59,013 nt of DNA from Nocardioides sp. TRM66260-LWL (GTDB lineage: Bacteria > Actinomycetota > Actinomycetes > Propionibacteriales > Nocardioidaceae), in assembly GCF_020075545.1 (NCBI RefSeq), contig NZ_JAIQZK010000011.1:1-59013 (forward strand), read 5' to 3'. Made by a program: the position numbers and the translations under genes. The notes below the pieces were generated by a model that was not told the origin of the DNA, did not search any database, and saw only the letters and a list, made by a program, of their open reading frames with translations. How positions within the stretch are numbered: position 1 is the first letter of the stretch; every line of letters starts with the position of its first letter. This document shows, piece after piece, positions 54,365 through 59,013 of the stretch.

Positions 54365-54700
54365 GTGGACCTCACCTTGACGACGCGCGACGTCGATGGG
54401 AAGACCATCGTGTCGGTCGGAGGCGAGATCGACGTCTACACGGCCCCCAAGCTGCGCGACAAGATCACCGAGCTGGTCGCGGCCGGCTCCTACGACCTGG
54501 TCATCGACATGGAGGCCGTCGAGTTCCTCGACTCCACCGGTCTCGGCGTGCTGGTCGGCGGCCTGAAGAAGGTCCGGGCCCACCAGGGCTCCCTCCACCT
54601 GGTGTGCACCCAGGACCGCCTGCTGAAGATCTTCCGCATCACCGGCCTCGCGAAGGTCTTCGTCATCCACGCGTCCGCCGACGCGGCCCTCGCCGGCTGA
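54365..54700 (+). CDS. bldG: STAS-domain anti-sigma factor antagonist (BldG-type)
   Basis: The 111-aa product has the STAS fold with [57 protein letters not shown]; the serine of DSTGLG (about S57) is the phosphorylation site. In Streptomyces BldG, beside the same helicase, controls development and antibiotic production. GTG 54365 has GAGGAGGAG immediately upstream. It is divergent from the helicase. No anti-sigma kinase gene adjoins it here. Confidence 0.92.
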   Translation: MDLTLTTRDVDGKTIVSVGGEIDVYTAPKLRDKITELVAAGSYDLVIDMEAVEFLDSTGLGVLVGGLKKVRAHQGSLHLVCTQDRLLKIFRITGLAKVFVIHASADAALAG

Positions 54701-54751
54701 GCCGGACCCTCCCCCTCCCGTCCGCCAAGGGAGTCGGTTGACCGCGCCTTC

Positions 54752-54771
54752 GATGTGACGCGCGTCACATC
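54752..54771. promoter_or_regulatory. Perfect CRP-like palindrome upstream of hppA
   Basis: GATGTGACGCGCGTCACATC is a perfect 20-bp palindrome containing TGTGA-N6-TCACA. A -10-like TAGACT (54800-54805) lies 28 nt downstream, placing the site about 50 nt before a likely hppA start point. Confidence 0.75.
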
Positions 54772-54901
54772 GACGTGCCTATGCGAGTGCGGGCGTGCGT
54801 AGACTCCGGCGCATCCATGAGACCTGGATCACATTCTGGGTCGGGCCCGCCCGACGCCTCGGCGACCCAGGCCTCCCGCACGCAGCGCAGGAGGAGGACG
54901 C

Positions 54902-57166
54902 ATGACGGGCATCGAACCCGCGGTCGTGGAGGTGTCGGGGGGCGATCTGGCCCTCGTCGTGGTGGTGGCGGCGATCGCCGTCGCCGCCCTGGGGATGGCG
55001 GTGGTCTTCCGCCGCGAGGTGCTGGCCGCCGGTGAGGGCACCGAGCGGATGCGCACCATCGCCCAGGCGGTGCAGGAGGGCGCCGACGCCTACCTGCAGC
55101 GCCAGTTCCGCACGCTGGCGGTCTTCGCCGGCGTCGCGTTCTTCGCGCTGCTGGTGCTGCCGGCCGACGACCTGACGGTCCGGGTCTTCCGCTCGGTCTT
55201 CTTCCTCGTCGGCGCCGGCTTCTCCGCGGCGGTGGGCTACCTCGGCATGTCCCTGGCGGTGCGCGCCAACCTGCGCGTGGCGGCCGCGGCCAACGAGCGC
55301 GGCCGCGATGTCGCGATGACGATCGGCCTGCGCACCGGCGCGACGGTCGGCATGCTCACCGTCGGCCTGGGGCTGCTGGGTGCGAGCGTCGTCGTGCTGG
55401 CCTTCCAGGACGAGGCGCCGAAGGTGCTCGAGGGCTTCGGCTTCGGCGCCGCGCTGCTGGCGATGTTCATGCGCGTGGGCGGCGGCATCTTCACCAAGGC
55501 CGCCGACGTCGGCGCCGACCTCGTCGGCAAGGTCGAGCAGAACATCCCCGAGGACGACCCGCGCAACGCCGCGACCATCGCCGACAACGTCGGCGACAAC
55601 GTGGGCGACTGCGCCGGCATGGCCGCCGACCTGTTCGAGTCCTACGCCGTGACGCTCGTGGCGGCGCTGATCCTCGGCTCGCAGGCCTTCGGCGACAAGG
55701 GCCTCGTCCTCCCCCTCCTCGTCCCGGCGATCGGCGCGCTGACCGCCGTGGCCGGCGTCTACCTCACGCGTCCGCGGGCCGGCGAGAACGGGCTGACGAC
55801 GATCAACCGCTCCTTCTACCTCTCCGCGGGCATCGCGGCGCTCGCCTCGGTGGTGCTGTGCCTGGTCTACCTGCCGGGCAGCTTCAGCGAGCTCGCCGGC
55901 GTCGACCTCGCGCTCAGCGGCACCGACGGCGACCCGCGGATGATCGCGGCGGTGGCCGTCGTCATCGGCATCGTCATGGCCGCGGGCATCCTGGCGCTCA
56001 CCGGCTACTTCACCGGCACCGAGTTCCGTCCGGTGCAGGACGTCGGGCGCACCAGCCTCACCGGCGCGGCGACGGTGATCCTCTCGGGGCTGGCCGTCGG
56101 CTTCGAGTCGGCGGTCTACACGACGCTGGTGATCGGCGCCGCGGTCTTCGGCGCCTACCTGCTCGGCGGGGCGTCCCTGACGGTGTCGCTGTTCGCGGTG
56201 GCGCTCGCCGGCTGCGGCCTGCTGACGACGGTCGGCGTCATCGTCGCGATGGACACCTTCGGCCCGGTCTCCGACAACGCCCAGGGCGTCGCGGAGATGT
56301 CGGGCGACGTCGGCGAGGAGGGCGCGCGGATCCTCACCGAGCTCGACGCGGTCGGCAACACCACCAAGGCCATCACCAAGGGCATCGCGATCGCCACCGC
56401 GGTGCTCGCGGCCACCGCGCTCTTCGGCTCCTACGCCACCTCGATCGCCGACGCGCTGGCGGAGGCGAGGCCCGGGCCGGACGAGGGGCTGTCGTTCGTC
56501 GTCTTCGACCCGGCGGTGCTGGTCGGCGTGCTGCTCGGCGCGGCGGTCGTCTTCCTCTTCTCCGGGCTGGCCATCAACGCCGTCGGCCGCGCGGCCGGCG
56601 CGGTCGTCATGGAGGTGCGCCGGCAGTTCCGCGAGATCCCCGGCATCATGGAGGGCACCGGACGCCCCGAGTACGGCCGCGTCGTCGACATCGTCACCCG
56701 CGACTCCCTGCGCGAGCTCGTGACGCCGGGCATCCTCGCGGTGCTCGCGCCGATCGCTGTCGGGTTCGGCCTCGGCGCCACGGCCCTGGCGGGCTTCCTG
56801 GCCGGCGCCATCGGCACGGGCACGCTGATGGCGGTCTTCCTCGCCAACGCCGGCGGCGCCTGGGACAACGCGAAGAAGCTCGTCGAGGACGGGCACCACG
56901 GCGGCAAGGGCTCGGACGCGCACGCCGCGACGGTCATCGGCGACACCGTCGGCGACCCGTTCAAGGACACCGCCGGCCCGGCCATCAACCCGCTGATCAA
57001 GGTGATGAACCTCGTCTCGCTGCTGATCGCGAGCGCGGTCGTCTCGCTCTCGGTCGGCCAGGACCAGAACGACGCGCTGCGCCTCGTCATCGCCCTGCTC
57101 GCCGTCGCGGTCATCGCGGTCGCGGTGATCGTCTCGAAGCGGCGCGCCGTCGCGATCGAGGCCTGA
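54902..57166 (+). CDS. hppA: K+-insensitive proton-pumping pyrophosphatase
   Basis: The 754-aa integral membrane enzyme has about 16 TM helices and couples PPi hydrolysis to H+ export. Motifs: DVGADLVGKVEQNIPEDDPRNAATIADNVGDNVGDCAGM (PPi/Mg site) and GDTVGDPFKDTAGPAINPLIK near the C-terminus. The GNTTKAITKG segment has Lys at the position that marks K+-independent enzymes (Ala in K+-dependent ones). ATG 54902 has AGGAGGAGGACGC upstream. A perfect CRP-like palindrome in its leader suggests energy-status control. Confidence 0.96.
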   Translation: MTGIEPAVVEVSGGDLALVVVVAAIAVAALGMAVVFRREVLAAGEGTERMRTIAQAVQEGADAYLQRQFRTLAVFAGVAFFALLVLPADDLTVRVFRSVFFLVGAGFSAAVGYLGMSLAVRANLRVAAAANERGRDVAMTIGLRTGATVGMLTVGLGLLGASVVVLAFQDEAPKVLEGFGFGAALLAMFMRVGGGIFTKAADVGADLVGKVEQNIPEDDPRNAATIADNVGDNVGDCAGMAADLFESYAVTLVAALILGSQAFGDKGLVLPLLVPAIGALTAVAGVYLTRPRAGENGLTTINRSFYLSAGIAALASVVLCLVYLPGSFSELAGVDLALSGTDGDPRMIAAVAVVIGIVMAAGILALTGYFTGTEFRPVQDVGRTSLTGAATVILSGLAVGFESAVYTTLVIGAAVFGAYLLGGASLTVSLFAVALAGCGLLTTVGVIVAMDTFGPVSDNAQGVAEMSGDVGEEGARILTELDAVGNTTKAITKGIAIATAVLAATALFGSYATSIADALAEARPGPDEGLSFVVFDPAVLVGVLLGAAVVFLFSGLAINAVGRAAGAVVMEVRRQFREIPGIMEGTGRPEYGRVVDIVTRDSLRELVTPGILAVLAPIAVGFGLGATALAGFLAGAIGTGTLMAVFLANAGGAWDNAKKLVEDGHHGGKGSDAHAATVIGDTVGDPFKDTAGPAINPLIKVMNLVSLLIASAVVSLSVGQDQNDALRLVIALLAVAVIAVAVIVSKRRAVAIEA

Positions 57167-57202
57167 GCCGGACGCCGGGCGCCGGGCGTCCGGACAGAGG
57201 TC

Positions 57203-57232
57203 GAGGCCCGTCCGCCGGAGCGGACGGGCCTC
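57203..57232. terminator. 12-bp hairpin after hppA
   Basis: The arms GAGGCCCGTCCG and its reverse complement enclose CCGGAG, between convergent hppA and the Ig-repeat gene. Confidence 0.8.
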
Positions 57233-57262
57233 ACAGGATCGGGGAGGACCTGAGGGATCTGC

Positions 57263-58849
57263 TCAGTCAACGACCAGGCGCACCGAGGGTGACGCCGAGC
57301 CGCGCACCGGCGTGGAGCCGACGTAGACCGCCCGCACGCGGTGGGCGCCCGCGCGCAGCCGCGGCAGCGTGACCCTCTTCGAGCCGGCGATCCGCACCGA
57401 GCCGATCCGGCGCTGCCCGTCGTAGAGCCGGACGACGCCGCTCGGACGCACGCCGTCGGCCCGCAGCCGCACGGCCAGCACGGCCCGGCGCGAGCCGGCC
57501 TGGGTGCGCACGACCCGCACCAGGGTGCGGGAGGCGGCCCGCGCCACGGTCAGCGAGGAGGTGGTGAAGGTGGCGGTGCGGTGCCCGGTGCGGGTGACGC
57601 TGACCCGCAGCGCGACCGGACGTCCGAGGTCGGCCGTGCCGACGGCGTAGGTCGGCGAGGTCGCGCCCTCGATCGGGGTGCCGCCGCGCGTCCAGACGTA
57701 GCCGAAGGTCGGCGGCTCGCCGGAGCCCCAGGCCCCGGCGTCGCCGGTGAGCGTCGAGCCGCGGCGCGCGATGCCGTCGATGCGGGGCTGCCGGGTGGCG
57801 CGCGGCGCGTCGCCCAGCTGCACGGTGGCCGGGTTCGTGCTCTCGACCGTGCTCGGGGCGTAGCCGTCGGCCGAGCCGGTGGCCAGCACGCTGAGCCGCC
57901 GGCCGAGGTCGGTCGGGGTCGGGGTGTAGGCGCGTCCGGTGGCGCCGTCGATCGGGGCCCCGTCGCGCAGCCACTGGTACGTGGTGGTCGTGCCGGGCTG
58001 GTCCCAGGTGGGCGCGGTGGTGGTGACGACGGTGCCGACCTTCACCGGGTCGCTGAGCGTCGGCGCCGAGGTGGCCTGGACGGCGCGCGCACCGGGCAGC
58101 GCCGGCAGCGTCACGGTGTCGGTGAGCGTCGAGACCACCGGCAGGCCCGCCAGGGTGCCGGTGACCAGGGCGTAGACCTGCTTGCCGGCCGCCTCCAGCG
58201 GGGGCACGAAGGTCGCGCCGGTCGCGCCGAGCACCGCCGATCCGTCGACGAACCACTGGTAGGCGGTGCTGACGCCCGGAAGGCTCCACACCGGGTCGAG
58301 CAGCCGCAGCACGGCGCCGACCTCGACGCCGCCGAGCCCGCCGCCCGGTCCGGCCAGCGACGGCGGCTGCAGGGCGCTGAGCAGCGTCGTCACGCCACCG
58401 CCGCCGAGGGCGGGGATCGGCAGCGCGCTGGTGATCAGGTCGACCGGCAGGAGGCCGAGGACCTTGCCGGTGACGACGGCCTGCACGACGTGTCCGGCGT
58501 CGTCGGCGGTGGGCAGGTACGACCAGCCGCTCGCGCCGGGGATCGGGACGCCGTCGCGCACCCACTGGACGGTGGTGGTGACGCCCGGCAGGTTCCAGAC
58601 CGGCCGGCTCAGGTCCAGCAGCGAGCCGACGCCGGGGGTGCCGCCGACGATCGGCAGCTGGCGCGCGAGGAGCAGCAGGTCGGTGAGGCCGTCGGCGCCG
58701 GCCGAGGGCCGGACGCTGGCCGGCGCCGGTGCGGCCGGGCCGGCGGAGGCGAAGGCGCCGGGCGCGGAGCCGAGCGCGGAGGCGCTGACGGCGGCGGCGG
58801 CCAGGCCGCCGGCGAGGACGAGGCGGAGGCGGGGGATGGCGCGAGGCAT
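57263..58849 (-). CDS. Secreted protein with bacterial Ig-like repeats
   Basis: The 528-aa product has a signal peptide (MPRAIPRLRLVLAGGLAAAAVSASALGSAPGAFA). At least four repeats of about 90-100 residues share the pattern V-W-x-x-PG-x-(T/S)T-x-x-x-QW-x-x-DG-x-x-(I/V)-x-GA-x-(G/S)-x-x-(Y/F)-x-P (e.g. YQWLRDGAPIDGATGRAYTP), typical of actinobacterial surface proteins with PKD/Ig-type domains. A final Ig_3-like domain (GVVRLYDGQRRIGSVRI) closes it. Adhesive or cell-surface role inferred. The ATG at 58849 is chosen because the frame upstream is homopolymer artefact. Confidence 0.85.
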   Translation of the reverse strand: MPRAIPRLRLVLAGGLAAAAVSASALGSAPGAFASAGPAAPAPASVRPSAGADGLTDLLLLARQLPIVGGTPGVGSLLDLSRPVWNLPGVTTTVQWVRDGVPIPGASGWSYLPTADDAGHVVQAVVTGKVLGLLPVDLITSALPIPALGGGGVTTLLSALQPPSLAGPGGGLGGVEVGAVLRLLDPVWSLPGVSTAYQWFVDGSAVLGATGATFVPPLEAAGKQVYALVTGTLAGLPVVSTLTDTVTLPALPGARAVQATSAPTLSDPVKVGTVVTTTAPTWDQPGTTTTYQWLRDGAPIDGATGRAYTPTPTDLGRRLSVLATGSADGYAPSTVESTNPATVQLGDAPRATRQPRIDGIARRGSTLTGDAGAWGSGEPPTFGYVWTRGGTPIEGATSPTYAVGTADLGRPVALRVSVTRTGHRTATFTTSSLTVARAASRTLVRVVRTQAGSRRAVLAVRLRADGVRPSGVVRLYDGQRRIGSVRIAGSKRVTLPRLRAGAHRVRAVYVGSTPVRGSASPSVRLVVD

Positions 58850-58902
58850 GGGGTGCCCTTCCGTGGGGGTCGCGGCGGGACCGATCCGTCGGCCCCGGGG
58901 TC

Positions 58903-59013
<111 letters not shown>

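Overview
The window is high-GC (about 70% or more) actinobacterial chromosome. The gene order matches a conserved actinomycete block. In Mycobacterium tuberculosis it corresponds roughly to the stretch from dnaZX through recR, ask/asd, ponA2, whiB4, Rv3679/Rv3680, crp, nth, marP, nhaA and acs to the ssd/tad/helicase cluster; Streptomyces has the equivalent wblA-crp-nth-acs-tad-bldG-hppA neighbourhood. Gene content (SigE-type sigma factor, DUF4012, DUF5063, a tad cluster with DUF4244 pilin, bldG and hppA) suits a Propionibacteriales/Nocardioidaceae-like organism. The rank below class is inference. The right edge (58903-59013) is a poly-G/poly-C run that looks like a contig-end assembly artefact.

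Layout: 1 to about 5384 is the right-hand part of an integrated mobile element with lower GC and different codon use. It carries the tail of an unidentified gene, a replication-relaxation protein, a DNA methyltransferase, the antirestriction protein ArdA, a ribbon-helix-helix protein, an XRE regulator behind a TATAAT promoter, and a large serine recombinase. It abuts the 3' end of tRNA-Ser(GGA), the presumed attachment site, and the recombinase frame runs through that tRNA. The SRP RNA follows, then dnaX-ybaB-recR-DUF5063 and ask-asd (the first two aspartate-pathway steps, with an internal start for the small aspartokinase subunit). 12.4-15.5 kb holds a proline-rich membrane protein, a small secreted coiled-coil protein and a DUF4012 protein. 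tRNA-Pro(CGG), a metallophosphoesterase, a YqeY protein, a bifunctional PASTA penicillin-binding protein, a WhiB4/WblA-type regulator and two ArsA-like ATPases come next.

22.6-34.6 kb carries a membrane protein, a DUF4177 protein, RidA, a NUDIX hydrolase and a metallo-beta-lactamase-fold hydrolase; an ECF sigma/anti-sigma-like pair; crp; and nth-tlpA-nudix-marP followed by a holin-like protein, nhaA and a DUF1905 protein. 34.7-43 kb is an acetate/monocarboxylate block: acsA, DUF485-actP, and a second sodium:solute symporter in one operon with a LytS-type kinase and a LytTR regulator. CRP-like palindromes lie upstream of acsA, DUF485-actP and hppA, so the local crp gene probably controls them. 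43-57 kb contains a SAM methyltransferase, a catalytically degenerate Fic-domain protein, a HAD hydrolase next to a probable Ms1/MTS2823-like small RNA, the ssd-tadA-tadB-tadC-pilin-tadE-tadE-like operon, the MrfA-like helicase, bldG and hppA. The last gene is a secreted Ig-repeat protein.

The least explained signal is an 83-bp structured repeat present four times (A, B, C, D). Each copy lies 0-12 nt after a stop codon (MBL hydrolase, crp, acsA, Fic protein) and in the same orientation relative to that gene. Copies A and B, inverted to each other, bracket the sigma/anti-sigma cassette that interrupts the otherwise conserved MBL-crp neighbourhood.
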